A stretch of 64,000 nt of DNA from Celeribacter ethanolicus (GCF_001550095.1 NZ_LRUC01000018.1:186001-250000), one strand, 5' to 3'. Numbered from the stretch's first letter, positions 33,231-41,053 are shown. Made by a program: numbers and translations. The notes: a model not told the origin generated them from the sequence alone.

Positions 33231-33359
33231 AAGTGGCAGTCCGTAGGGGAATCGAACCCCTCTTTCCAGGTTGAAAACCTGGCGTCCTAACCGATAGACG
33301 AACGGACCGCGCTTGGCGTGAGCGGGTGTTTATGAGATGCGCGCGCGGGGCGCAAGAGG
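33231..33359 (-). repeat. Right arm of the 129-bp inverted duplication
   Basis: Reverse complement of 32731-32859, including the second tRNA-Glu and its upstream 51 bases, so that both copies keep the same promoter-proximal sequence (ATCTCATAAACACCCGCTC). Confidence 0.85.
33234..33308 (-). tRNA. tRNA-Glu (TTC), copy 2
   Basis: Identical in sequence to copy 1, on the opposite strand, with anticodon TTC, G-U first acceptor pair, discriminator G and encoded CCA. The two genes point towards each other across the 371-bp spacer. Confidence 0.96.
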
Positions 33360-33465
33360 AAAATGTGCGAAACCTGCATTTCCTGAGCAGCCATCCCACA
33401 TGTCCCGCGCAAACCACGCGCAGACAGGCCCCGGATGGCCTGCAAACCGCGTGCAGATTGAGCGG

Positions 33466-34497
33466 TCAGCCCCTCACCCGATGCTCGACAGGGTCATTGA
33501 CATGGTCGCTCACATGACCCTTGTGAACCTTGGGATCGAACATGGTTGCCTGCGCACGGCCCTCATATTTAGAACTGTAGAGCGCCAGATCCGCATCGTG
33601 AATCATCACATCGGCATTGGGCGTCTCATAGAACTCGGTCGTCGTGACGCCCACGGAGCCGGAAATCCGGCACAGCTCATCCTGATAGGGGATCGGCTCC
33701 TCGAGCCGCGTGATGATGCGTTCCGCCGTACGCATAAGCCCGTCGTGCTCCATGAACTTGTTGAAGATCAGGATGAATTCATCCCCGCCCACGCGCGCGA
33801 CCATATCGTCACCCCGGGTCTCTTCGAGCAGGATCTTCGCCACCCGCTGCAATACCGTGTCCCCCGCCGCATGGCCCAGCGTGTCATTGACCGATTTGAA
33901 GTAATCGAGATCGAGATGCATGATCGCAAACGGCACGCTCGAGCGCAGCATCCGCTCCATCACATGATCCATCGCCCGGCGATTCTTCAGCCCGGTGAGC
34001 GTATCGGTATAGGCCTGCTCCTCGGCGGCGACCTTGGCGCCTTGCAGACGGGCGTTGAGCTGTTTCGTTTCCTCGAGGACGGCCGACTTCGCCTCCACCA
34101 GATAGAGCATCTCGATCGCAAGATCGGTATGGGCGAAATCTCCGGAGGTCAGCCGGTAATCCGCCACCGCATCGACAATCGAAATCCCGAAAGACAGGTT
34201 CAAAAGGTTCAGCCCCGTCCCGGGGATTGCCGCCGCCATGCCCTTGAGTGGTGTGGAAATCCCCGTGAGAAAATTGAGATAGAGCTTCGTCCCCAAAGGA
34301 ATAGGCCCTTCGCCGCCACCCCGCCCGTTGTCACGCACGGAGAACACATCGGCGATCTGCGCTCCGATCAGGGTGTCAGGTTCGCGCAGCTTCGCCAGCG
34401 TCGGCGCGACATAACGGATCTCCCCCGCATCGTCATACATCAGGCTCATCGGCATGAAGGCAATCAGCGCTTCCGGATCGAATTTCATCGCACTCAC
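33466..34497 (-). CDS. Diguanylate cyclase partner of an H-NOX protein
   Basis: The 343-residue protein has an N-terminal sensor domain (residues 1-125, beginning FDPEALIAFMPMSLMYDD and including GTKLYLNFLTG) that resembles the heme-NO-binding-associated (HNOBA) domain, a short coiled-coil linker (about 126-160), and a GGDEF domain. The active site VGGDEF is intact at 236-241, and the inhibitory I-site RxxD (RGDD, 228-231) lies at the correct five-residue distance, so the enzyme should make cyclic di-GMP and be feedback-inhibited. Its ATG overlaps the stop of the H-NOX gene in ATGA. In H-NOX/cyclase pairs the H-NOX protein controls the cyclase in response to nitric oxide. Confidence 0.88.
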   Translation of the reverse strand: MSAMKFDPEALIAFMPMSLMYDDAGEIRYVAPTLAKLREPDTLIGAQIADVFSVRDNGRGGGEGPIPLGTKLYLNFLTGISTPLKGMAAAIPGTGLNLLNLSFGISIVDAVADYRLTSGDFAHTDLAIEMLYLVEAKSAVLEETKQLNARLQGAKVAAEEQAYTDTLTGLKNRRAMDHVMERMLRSSVPFAIMHLDLDYFKSVNDTLGHAAGDTVLQRVAKILLEETRGDDMVARVGGDEFILIFNKFMEHDGLMRTAERIITRLEEPIPYQDELCRISGSVGVTTTEFYETPNADVMIHDADLALYSSKYEGRAQATMFDPKVHKGHVSDHVNDPVEHRVRG

Positions 34498-35093
34498 AGC
34501 TCTCCCCCGATCCGTTCCGACAACTCAAAGGTCCGACCCTCGGCATAGGCCGCTTCGAGCAGGTTGATCGTGATGATTTCTTCGCCGGAATCCATCCAGC
34601 CCTGATGTTCTAGAAACACCAGAGCGCCATAATCGTCCGCCATCGCCCGCATCACCCCCACCATCGCATAGCCGAACCCCGGCATCGAACTGAGGCAACT
34701 GAGCCGGAACGTGCCGTCGCCATTGTCCTCGACCCGCAAGGTCGGCATCTCGAGATCCGGCAGGGCCAGTTTCGCCCGCCCTTCCAGATCGTTGAGCGAG
34801 AACAGGAATTCCGTGAAATTCTCACCGCCGAAGCGCAACAGCCGGCGTATCGCCTCCACATTCGGATGCGACACGAGATAGGTTCCGAGATCCTCGAGAA
34901 AGGTTTCGACAGGCTTGTGTAACTGGCGTGCCGCGCGCCCCAGAACGTCAATCGTCAACTGATCGGGATAGCTCAGCATGGCCTCGAAATTGTCAAATCC
35001 GAGATCGGCGCTTTCCGCCACCGCCTGCCAGGTCGTCCCCCCGTATGTATCGCGCATGAAACACTGAATCGCGCGATTGATCATCCCATGCAT
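34494..35093 (-). CDS. H-NOX-like protein lacking the heme ligands
   Basis: The 199-residue protein has the H-NOX fold by sequence: MHGMINRAIQCFMRDTYG at the N-terminus, TFLEDLGTYLVSHPNVEAIRRLLRFGGENFTEFL, and PGFGYAMVGVMRAMADDYG near the end. The heme-binding residues are missing. The proximal histidine position (H102 in the Thermoanaerobacter protein) is E104 in SLNDLEGRAKLALP, and the Y-x-S-x-R heme-propionate motif reads C133-x-S-x-M137. It therefore probably does not bind heme in the usual way, although related Rhodobacteraceae sequences may share this change. The start MHG is chosen since H-NOX proteins begin M-x-G. First gene of a two-gene unit with a diguanylate cyclase. Confidence 0.8.
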   Translation of the reverse strand: MHGMINRAIQCFMRDTYGGTTWQAVAESADLGFDNFEAMLSYPDQLTIDVLGRAARQLHKPVETFLEDLGTYLVSHPNVEAIRRLLRFGGENFTEFLFSLNDLEGRAKLALPDLEMPTLRVEDNGDGTFRLSCLSSMPGFGYAMVGVMRAMADDYGALVFLEHQGWMDSGEEIITINLLEAAYAEGRTFELSERIGGEL

Positions 35094-35104
35094 GACGGCC
35101 ATGT

Positions 35105-35126
35105 CTCCCAGTACTACATGTGGGAG
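35105..35126 (-). promoter_or_regulatory. Hairpin covering the H-NOX ribosome binding site
   Basis: On the minus-strand transcript CTCCCA-CATGTAGTAC-TGGGAG forms a perfect 6-bp stem, and its 3' arm is the purine-rich TGGGAG that is the only Shine-Dalgarno candidate (11 bases before the chosen ATG at 35093; two bases before an in-frame ATG at 35102). The hairpin could limit translation of the H-NOX/cyclase pair, or the repeat could be an operator in DNA. Confidence 0.45.
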
Positions 35127-35223
35127 TGTTACGGCCTGTCCCTTAAGAAATTACCAATACTGCCGAAACAGTGTCCGCCATCTTCCTAAAATTAATCCGA
35201 TTTCTGGTACTTTTTGCGAAATT

Positions 35224-35931
35224 CTACCGCCCGGACAACCACTCCGGCAGGTCCGCGACACTCTCGAGCACCACCTCCGCATAGGGCGCAAGCGCCGCCG
35301 CACCCGCCACGCCGGTCAGCACCGCCACCGGGATCATCCCGGCCCGCGCCGCCGCCTCCAGATCGTGCAGACTGTCGCCCACCATGACACAGGCCCCGGC
35401 CGCCACCCCCAGCCGATCTGCCGCACCAAGGCACGGGCCCGGCTCCGGTTTGCCGCCGAACCCGCTGTCATAGCCCACCACCGTGCCGAAAAACTCCGCC
35501 ACGCCCATCCTGCGCAGATGATCGTGCCCCGCCGCCTCGAAATCGTTGGTCACGACGCCAAGCGCCAGTCCGCGCGCCCGCAATGCCGCACAGGTCGTGG
35601 CCAGCCCCGCCACCGGGGCCGGGACGAAGGCCGCCGGGTCCGGCTCCAGCCAGGACAGGAGCCGATCCGGCGCGGCTTCGGGGAAAAACGGGCTGAGCAG
35701 GTCCAGAACCTCCTGCGGCGTGCCCGCGATCACGGCGCTGTCCGGGTGAAACCTCTGCACCCCGCGGTCGAATCCCAACGCCTCGGCCACGGCAGCGCTC
35801 AGCCCCGCATCCGCACCGCAGATCCGCGCGATCACCGAGGCCGCCCAAGGCCCCCAGCTCGCCTGAAAATCCATCAGCGTGCCGTCCTTGTCGAACAGCA
35901 CCGCCCCAATCTCGCTCCCGATTTCGCGCAT
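35224..35931 (-). CDS. HAD superfamily phosphatase (phosphoglycolate phosphatase-like)
   Basis: The 235-residue protein carries all HAD motifs: FDKDGTLMDF (nucleophile aspartate near residue 14), GVVTNDF, GGKPEPGPCL with the lysine, and VMVGDSLHDLEAA. The helical cap between motifs I and II is of the type found in Gph and related phosphatases. It probably dephosphorylates a small metabolite, with phosphoglycolate as one candidate. It follows DUF3572 by nine bases on the same strand. The substrate cannot be read from sequence. Confidence 0.85.
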   Translation of the reverse strand: MREIGSEIGAVLFDKDGTLMDFQASWGPWAASVIARICGADAGLSAAVAEALGFDRGVQRFHPDSAVIAGTPQEVLDLLSPFFPEAAPDRLLSWLEPDPAAFVPAPVAGLATTCAALRARGLALGVVTNDFEAAGHDHLRRMGVAEFFGTVVGYDSGFGGKPEPGPCLGAADRLGVAAGACVMVGDSLHDLEAAARAGMIPVAVLTGVAGAAALAPYAEVVLESVADLPEWLSGR

Positions 35932-35940
35932 ACCCCGGCC

Positions 35941-36219
35941 TCAGGTCCAGTTGATCTGCGCCCCACCCGGCAGGGCCTGACGCGCGCGCATCGGCTCATG
36001 CGGATCGAGTCCCGTGGCCGCCGCGCAGGCATTGACCCAAGCATCGTCCATGGTCACGAAATCGAGAACCGCCGTAAGGATCTCGACCTCTCCGGCCCGG
36101 GCCATCAACTCGCCCGCAGAAATGCCGCTAGAGCCCAGAAAAACCGGAAAAATCTCCTCTTCCGAGGCCAGCCAGGCCAGAACTTTCAGGCCGATGACCT
36201 CGGCGGATTCCTGCTGCAT
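35941..36219 (-). CDS. DUF3572 family protein
   Basis: The 92-residue protein begins MQQESAEVIGLKVLAWLASE and continues with LGSSGISAGELMARAGEVEILTAVLDFV and DDAWVNACAAATGLDP, matching the alphaproteobacterial DUF3572 family of unknown function. It is compact, helical and without membrane segments. The start is set by family similarity; the frame extends upstream through a hydrophobic stretch that lacks a ribosome site. It is divergent from the pleD gene, an arrangement that recurs in alphaproteobacteria to my recollection. Confidence 0.8.
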   Translation of the reverse strand: MQQESAEVIGLKVLAWLASEEEIFPVFLGSSGISAGELMARAGEVEILTAVLDFVTMDDAWVNACAAATGLDPHEPMRARQALPGGAQINWT

Positions 36220-36361
36220 CTGGGGATAACTCCAAAGGGTTGGAAACACTTTCTTAACCTTTGTGACCGAAATTATTAACCAGACGCAACACCAGAACCA
36301 CAACAAAAATCAAATGCGGCATGGCGCTCTCCCCCAAAGCCGTAGCCAAAAAGGAACCCCG

Positions 36362-37741
36362 ATGGCGGGCAGAATTCTGATCGCTGACAACGTGCCGACC
36401 AACAGGATCATCCTCAAGGTCAAGCTCGCGTCCGCCTTCTACGACGTCTCCCAGGCCACAACCGGCACGGCGACGCTCGCACAGGCGCGCGCAGAGCGGC
36501 CCAACCTCATTCTCCTCGATGTCGATCTCGGCGACATGTCGGGCTTCGAGACCTGCGCCCGGCTCAAAGCCGACCCGCTGACCGCGCATATTCCCGTCGC
36601 CATCCTCACCCCCGCGCAAAACCCCGAAGCCAAGATCGCGGCGCTCAAGGCCGGTGCCGACGAGGTGCTGTCGAAACCGCTTGACGAATTGACCCTCACC
36701 GCGCGGGTCCGCGCCCTGATGCGCGCCTCCGCCACTTCCGAAGAACTGCGCCGGCGCAACGAAACCGCCCGCGCGCTGGGGTTTTCCGAGGCGCAAAGCC
36801 AGTACGAGACTCCCGGAAAGATCGCTCTGATCGGAGCGACCACCGAGGAGGCGATGAGCTGGCGCGCCGGGCTCAAGGGCATGGTGCATGACGAGATTGC
36901 CATCGAACGCGCCGATCACCTGCTCGAAACCATCTATCATGGCGAGATTGCCGATCTCTACGTGATCTCCACCCGCGCCGGAGGCGACGGGCTGCGACTG
37001 ATCTCCGATCTGCGCGCCCGCGAAGCCACCCGTGGCGCCGGGATCGTCGTCGTCCATGGCCCGCAGGACCGGCGCGAGGCGCTGATGGCGCTCGATCTCG
37101 GGGCCAACGATCTGATCGCCCGCGGTGCCGATCCGGAAGAAATGGCCCTGCGCCTGCGCAGCCAAATGCGGCGCAAGAAGGAAACCGACCTGCTCAAACT
37201 CACCCTCGACGAGGGGCTCCGCCTCGCCACCCGCGACAAGCTCACCGGGCTTTACAACCGGCATTATGCCCTGCCCCATCTCGACAAGATCGCTCGCGAA
37301 GCCCGCGCAACCGGCCAGCATTTCGCCCTCATGCTGATCGACATCGACCGGTTCAAATCCGTCAACGACACCTGGGGCCATACCACGGGCGACGCGGTTC
37401 TGATCGAAGTGGCTAGACGGCTCGCGGACAATCTCCGCGGCATGGATCTGGTGTCGCGCTTCGGCGGTGAGGAATTCCTGATCTGCATGCCGATGACCTC
37501 TCTGATGGAGGCCCGCGCCGTCGCCGAACGGCTGCGGGCCGGGGTCTGTGCCCGTCCGGCCGCAATCGCCCCCGATACGACCCCGATCAGCGTTTCCGTC
37601 TCCATCGGCCTCGCCATGGGGGGCGACCAAGGCGCCGCGACACCCGATATCGACACGCTTCTGGCCATCGCCGACCGCGCGCTTTACGCCGCCAAGGCCG
37701 AAGGCCGCAACCAGGTCACGCTGGGTTCCTACGCCGCCTGA
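36362..37741 (+). CDS. pleD: PleD-type response regulator diguanylate cyclase
   Basis: The 459-residue protein has the domain order REC-REC-GGDEF of Caulobacter PleD. The first receiver has the phosphoacceptor D53 in LLDVDLGDMSG and K105 in SKPLDE, with one acidic-pocket residue changed (ADN instead of the usual DD). The second receiver (about 152-270) lacks a clear phosphorylation site and should act in dimerisation. The cyclase active site is GGEEF at 368-372 with an intact inhibitory RxxD (RGMD, 359-362). AAGGA precedes the ATG. It makes cyclic di-GMP on phosphorylation and controls the motile-to-sessile change in relatives. Confidence 0.92.
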   Translation: MAGRILIADNVPTNRIILKVKLASAFYDVSQATTGTATLAQARAERPNLILLDVDLGDMSGFETCARLKADPLTAHIPVAILTPAQNPEAKIAALKAGADEVLSKPLDELTLTARVRALMRASATSEELRRRNETARALGFSEAQSQYETPGKIALIGATTEEAMSWRAGLKGMVHDEIAIERADHLLETIYHGEIADLYVISTRAGGDGLRLISDLRAREATRGAGIVVVHGPQDRREALMALDLGANDLIARGADPEEMALRLRSQMRRKKETDLLKLTLDEGLRLATRDKLTGLYNRHYALPHLDKIAREARATGQHFALMLIDIDRFKSVNDTWGHTTGDAVLIEVARRLADNLRGMDLVSRFGGEEFLICMPMTSLMEARAVAERLRAGVCARPAAIAPDTTPISVSVSIGLAMGGDQGAATPDIDTLLAIADRALYAAKAEGRNQVTLGSYAA

Positions 37742-37839
37742 AGACGGCGCACATCCACCCGATCTTGCCATGACACGTCCGCTCTGCCAGCATGATTGGC
37801 ACATGCTCGCAAAGCCCTCTTGTCACGTCTGGACCCGAT

Positions 37840-38340
37840 ATGATGCAACGCCTGACCGGCCTTTTCCTTCTCACGCTCTGCCCGGCGGCCAGCTTCGCCT
37901 TGTCGCCGCTGGAGCGCATGGTCCTTGAGGAGTTGACCTGTGAGCGCGCACCAAACTCTCTCGCCATCCTGCGCAACCTGTCGGACAACGGACAAATCAC
38001 CCCCGGCGACAACCTCGGATATGACAGTCTGAGTTGCTGGAAGATCGTGGGGGGCCTCACCCTCGCCGGAATGCCCTTCGAGAGCCTTTGCGTCTACGAA
38101 GAATCCCCCTCGCTGCAGGCCAGCCATCCCGAATTTTATTATCGCGGCCCCGGCACGTCTCCGGGTCAAACCCTCTCTCTCGGCTCTTCCGAGAGCGCCG
38201 ACGCCTTGTCCGATTGGTATCTGGAGATTTTCGGCCCGCGCAATATCTACACCGCCATTGCCGAGGGCGAGGAGACGACGCTCCAAACGCTCAGCGAAGT
38301 GAGCTGCACAGACTGGATGCTACCCCGGCCCCGCGACTGA
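37840..38340 (+). CDS. Secreted protein of unknown function
   Basis: The 166-residue product has a signal peptide (MMQRLTGLFLLTLCPAASFA, cleavage near residue 20) and a mature domain with four cysteines (ELTCERAP, LSCWKIV, ESLCVYEE, VSCTDWM), presumably paired as disulfides. No known motif is seen. The start is chosen to give the signal peptide; an ATG one codon later is equivalent. It ends at a terminator shared with the convergent gene at 38379. Confidence 0.6.
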   Translation: MMQRLTGLFLLTLCPAASFALSPLERMVLEELTCERAPNSLAILRNLSDNGQITPGDNLGYDSLSCWKIVGGLTLAGMPFESLCVYEESPSLQASHPEFYYRGPGTSPGQTLSLGSSESADALSDWYLEIFGPRNIYTAIAEGEETTLQTLSEVSCTDWMLPRPRD

Positions 38341-38348
38341 GACGTGCA

Positions 38349-38372
38349 AAAGCGCCCCTCAGGGCGCTTTTT
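38349..38372 (+). terminator. Bidirectional terminator
   Basis: AAAGCGCCC-CTCA-GGGCGCTTT with TT following on the plus strand, and an A-run on the other side, lies between the convergent stops at 38340 and 38379. Confidence 0.85.
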
Positions 38373-38378
38373 CCATTC

Positions 38379-38921
38379 TCAGCGGCCCGGACTATTTCCC
38401 GGCCCGCGCGCGCCCTGTTCATGCGGTCGGTGCGGCGGGTTACGCAGCATCTCCTCAAGCCGTTCGGCATAGGCCTGACGTTCCTGCGCGCTCATCTCCG
38501 CGATCTGCTGCGCCACGAGGCGGGCGCCGATCTGTTGGCCGCGAGCAAATTCCTTTTGCTGTTCGGAGAGCAGCGTCTCGAACCCGGCCGCGTCGAAATC
38601 GTCCGCCTTGAGCGCCGTGATCATCGCGCCGAACATCGCGCCCACCTTGGCCCGCGCGGCTCTCGGATCGCCCGCGCTGCGCGCAAATTCACGCCCGAGC
38701 GCCCGCCGGTCCTCGGTCTCCAGCGCGCCGACGAAAGGTCCGAACCCGAAATCGCGCGCCTGCAAGGTCCGCGCCCGGTCCATGCCCGCATTCCAGCGCA
38801 ACACCGCACCGCCGACGATCCCGAGGATCGCGACATTCAGCGCCAGGGACAGCACAAGCACGATGCGGCTCCAGTGCACGCCCTTGCCCGGCGCCGTGCT
38901 GGGGTTTTGTTCATCCGTCAT
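38379..38921 (-). CDS. Spy/CpxP/CnrX-like periplasmic sensor protein
   Basis: The 180-residue protein has one N-terminal membrane helix (about 19-41, IVLVLSLALNVAILGIVGGAV) and a periplasmic four-helix region with DRRALGREFARSAGD and EMSAQERQAYAERLEEMLRN, the pattern of the heavy-metal-sensing Spy/ZraP/CnrX group (often annotated periplasmic heavy metal sensor). It lies three bases after the anti-sigma gene, in the same order as CnrX relative to CnrY and CnrH in metal-resistance sigma systems. It has a histidine-containing tail (PPHRPHEQ). It may bind metal or unfolded protein and modulate the anti-sigma factor. Confidence 0.75.
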   Translation of the reverse strand: MTDEQNPSTAPGKGVHWSRIVLVLSLALNVAILGIVGGAVLRWNAGMDRARTLQARDFGFGPFVGALETEDRRALGREFARSAGDPRAARAKVGAMFGAMITALKADDFDAAGFETLLSEQQKEFARGQQIGARLVAQQIAEMSAQERQAYAERLEEMLRNPPHRPHEQGARGPGNSPGR

Positions 38922-38924
38922 CGC

Positions 38925-39359
38925 TTATCCTTCCGCCGCCAGTTCGTAAAAGCTCGGGAGCAGCGCGTCGATCCCGTATTCGCTCGTCGCCGTGTCATAG
39001 GCTTCCGTGCCGGATACATAGGATCCTGTCGCAAGAACGGTCACCGCAGACGGGGCTCCAAGCCCGATCGCAAGCCCCGCGACACCTGCCGTCGCAAGCC
39101 CGGCCACCGCACGCCAGCCGCCCAGCGCCGCCACCATGGCCGCCATCAGCGGGTGACGCTGTTTCGCAGGGGCACGCAGCGCCGCAAGCCGCGCCGCCTC
39201 GGTCGCCTCACGGGTGTCGATCATGCTTTCGGCATCGGCGAGGATGCGTTCCATCAACCCGCCAGACGGCAACATCGTCTCACGGCGCGCCTCTTTGAAA
39301 AGCGCCTCCAGCTCCCGTTCCGGAAACTCAACCGTCCGTTTGTCGTCACGATCCGTCAT
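38925..39359 (-). CDS. Probable anti-sigma factor
   Basis: The 144-residue protein has a cytoplasmic N-terminal region (LEALFKEARRETMLPSGGLMERILADAE), one membrane helix (about residues 81-101, GWRAVAGLATAGVAGLAIGLG) and a short acidic periplasmic tail. Its start overlaps the sigma factor stop by 14 bases and it precedes the Spy-like gene, so context marks it as the membrane anti-sigma factor of the ECF sigma factor upstream. No zinc-binding HxxxCxxC motif is seen, so it is not of the ZAS type. The gene belongs to a four-gene minus-strand operon. Confidence 0.75.
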   Translation of the reverse strand: MTDRDDKRTVEFPERELEALFKEARRETMLPSGGLMERILADAESMIDTREATEAARLAALRAPAKQRHPLMAAMVAALGGWRAVAGLATAGVAGLAIGLGAPSAVTVLATGSYVSGTEAYDTATSEYGIDALLPSFYELAAEG

Positions 39360-39936
39360 TTTCGAACCCCAATATCTCGCGTTGCGACGCCAAAGCCGCC
39401 GCCAGCGCCCTCTTGCCGCGCGCGGTCAGACTTTCGACCGCCTCGACACTGATCTCCAGAACCTCGGCAATCTCCGGATTGCCCAATCCCTCGATATGTC
39501 TCAACACCACCGCTTCACGTTGCCGGTCTGGCAACTGATCCAGCGCGGCCTGCAACGCATCGACCCTCTGACGCTGCATCAGCACAGAATCCTGCGAAGG
39601 CCGTCCGTCTTCCGGCTCGGCGATCTCGTCGAGCCCCTTGCTGCGCCGCTTGCGCAGCCGGTCGGTGCACAGGTTGGTCACGACCCGATAGAGCCATGTC
39701 GTCACCTGCGCCTCGCCCTGCCGCCACTCCGGCGCGATCTTCCAAAGCCGCAACATGGCGTCCTGCGCCACATCCTCCGCCTCTTCGCGATCCTTCAGAA
39801 GCCGGGCGGCATAGCCCACGACCCGTGGCGTCAGCCGAAGGGTCAACGCGCGCGCCGCCGCCCTGTCGCCATTGCCGAAGGCAACGAGCAGGGCTTCGTC
39901 GGAAACATCATTGAGGGCGTCGAAGGGCATGGTCAT
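39346..39936 (-). CDS. ECF-type RNA polymerase sigma factor
   Basis: The 196-residue protein shows region 2 (YAARLLKDREEAEDVAQDAMLRLW and TWLYRVVTNLCTDRLRKRR) and region 4 (ALDQLPDRQREAVVLRHIEGLGNPEIAEVLEISVEAVESLTARGKRALA), the minimal architecture of group 4 (extracytoplasmic function) sigma factors. The start MTMPFDALND is chosen from family alignment; earlier in-frame ATGs exist and no Shine-Dalgarno distinguishes them. It sits between the EF-hand protein gene and the anti-sigma gene. It probably controls its own operon through an envelope signal; its promoter consensus is not evident by eye. Confidence 0.88.
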   Translation of the reverse strand: MTMPFDALNDVSDEALLVAFGNGDRAAARALTLRLTPRVVGYAARLLKDREEAEDVAQDAMLRLWKIAPEWRQGEAQVTTWLYRVVTNLCTDRLRKRRSKGLDEIAEPEDGRPSQDSVLMQRQRVDALQAALDQLPDRQREAVVLRHIEGLGNPEIAEVLEISVEAVESLTARGKRALAAALASQREILGFENDGS

Positions 39937-40025
39937 CACCGGTTCTGCGTAGCGCATACGTCGCGGCAGGTCCATCGCGCGCTCGATCGGGGACGCACCC
40001 GCCCCCGATCCGCTCACGTGACGGC

Positions 40026-40937
40026 TCAGTTGCCGTCGGCCTCAGGTGCATCCACCGGGGCTTGCTGGCCATACATAGGGCCGTAGCCCTGGCCGTTCAT
40101 CGGGCCGTATCCCTGACCGTAGCCCATGCCGGGCTGACCATACATCGGGCCATAGCCCTGGCCGTAGCCCATTCCCGGCTGCCCCTGCATCGGACCATAA
40201 CCCTGACCGTTCATCGGACCGTAGCCCTGGCCGTAACCTTGGCCATACATCGGGCCATAGCCCATCCCCGGCTGGCCCTGCATCGCACCATAGCCCTGAC
40301 CGTTCATCGGACCGTAGCCCATGCCCGGATGGCCCATCATGCCCATATGGCCTTGCTGCATCTGGCCCCCCATCTGACCGCCCATGCGGCCCTGTTTGCC
40401 CTGCATCTGACCACCTTGGCGGCCCTGCATCCAGCGGGTCATCATCGACAGTTCTTCTTCGCTCAGCGCCCCGTCATTGTCGCGGTCGAGACGGTCAAAA
40501 ATCGTGCCCGCCCCGGGTCCCTGCATTTCCTCGGCGCTCAACACGCCGTCGCCGTCGGCGTCGCGGGCCTCAAGCATCGCCGTCGCGCGCGCCTTCATCT
40601 GTTCGGCACGCCGAGCTTCCTGTCGGGCATAAAGCTCATCCGCGTCGACGGTGCCGTCACCGTTGCTGTCAACCGTGGCGAATTGCGCCGCGCGGAAGGC
40701 GTCGATTTCCTCCTGGGTGATCTTGCCGTCTTCATCGGCATCGACCGTCGTGAAATCGAAATCCGGACCGAAGGGACCAAAGCCCCGCTGACCGTTCATC
40801 TGACCACCCATCTGACCGGTCGCGCATCCCATGCGCGCCATCCGGTCCTTTTGCCCCATGCCCGCAGCCATCGCCACGGTGGTGCCGCCCAGAACAGCGA
40901 TCACTGCAACGGCGGAAACAATGCTTTTACGTTTCAT
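40026..40937 (-). CDS. Secreted four-EF-hand protein with Met/Gly/Tyr/Gln-rich repeat tail
   Basis: The 303-residue protein has a signal peptide (MKRKSIVSAVAVIAVLGGTT, cleaved near residue 25) and four canonical EF-hand loops: DADEDGKITQEE at 66-77, DSNGDGTVDADE at 90-101, DADGDGVLSAEE at 126-137 and DRDNDGALSEEE at 151-162, all with acidic residues at loop positions 1, 3, 5 and 12. It should bind calcium in the periplasm or outside. Residues 168-291 are low complexity, built of GQM-type and then GYGPMNGQ/GYGPMYGQ-type repeats. The start is the second ATG, which has AGAGG at good spacing. It heads the operon that includes the ECF sigma factor. Confidence 0.88.
   Translation of the reverse strand: MKRKSIVSAVAVIAVLGGTTVAMAAGMGQKDRMARMGCATGQMGGQMNGQRGFGPFGPDFDFTTVDADEDGKITQEEIDAFRAAQFATVDSNGDGTVDADELYARQEARRAEQMKARATAMLEARDADGDGVLSAEEMQGPGAGTIFDRLDRDNDGALSEEELSMMTRWMQGRQGGQMQGKQGRMGGQMGGQMQQGHMGMMGHPGMGYGPMNGQGYGAMQGQPGMGYGPMYGQGYGQGYGPMNGQGYGPMQGQPGMGYGQGYGPMYGQPGMGYGQGYGPMNGQGYGPMYGQQAPVDAPEADGN
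40066..40340 (-). repeat. In-gene tandem repeats encoding the GYGPM(N/Y)GQ tail
   Basis: Degenerate 24-45 bp units encoding GYGPMNGQ, GYGPMYGQ, GYGPMQGQPGM and GYGQ recur about ten times (residues about 200-290 of the EF-hand protein). The DNA units are nearly identical in the third codon position, implying expansion by slippage or unequal exchange. They are in frame and not spacer-separated, so this is not a CRISPR array. Confidence 0.85.
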
Positions 40938-41053
40938 GTCTTTCATCCTCTCAAGGCTACCCTTGCGCGGTCGTGTCGAACTCCCCTTCAAACCGCGCTT
41001 TCAGGAATACAAACGCGCCATCTCCCGGTTTCCGTCGCCTCCTCCGGCGAAAA

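Noticed and set aside
40066-40340. CRISPR-like array
   Set aside because: The repeats are in-frame codons of a protein with no unique spacers and vary in unit length.
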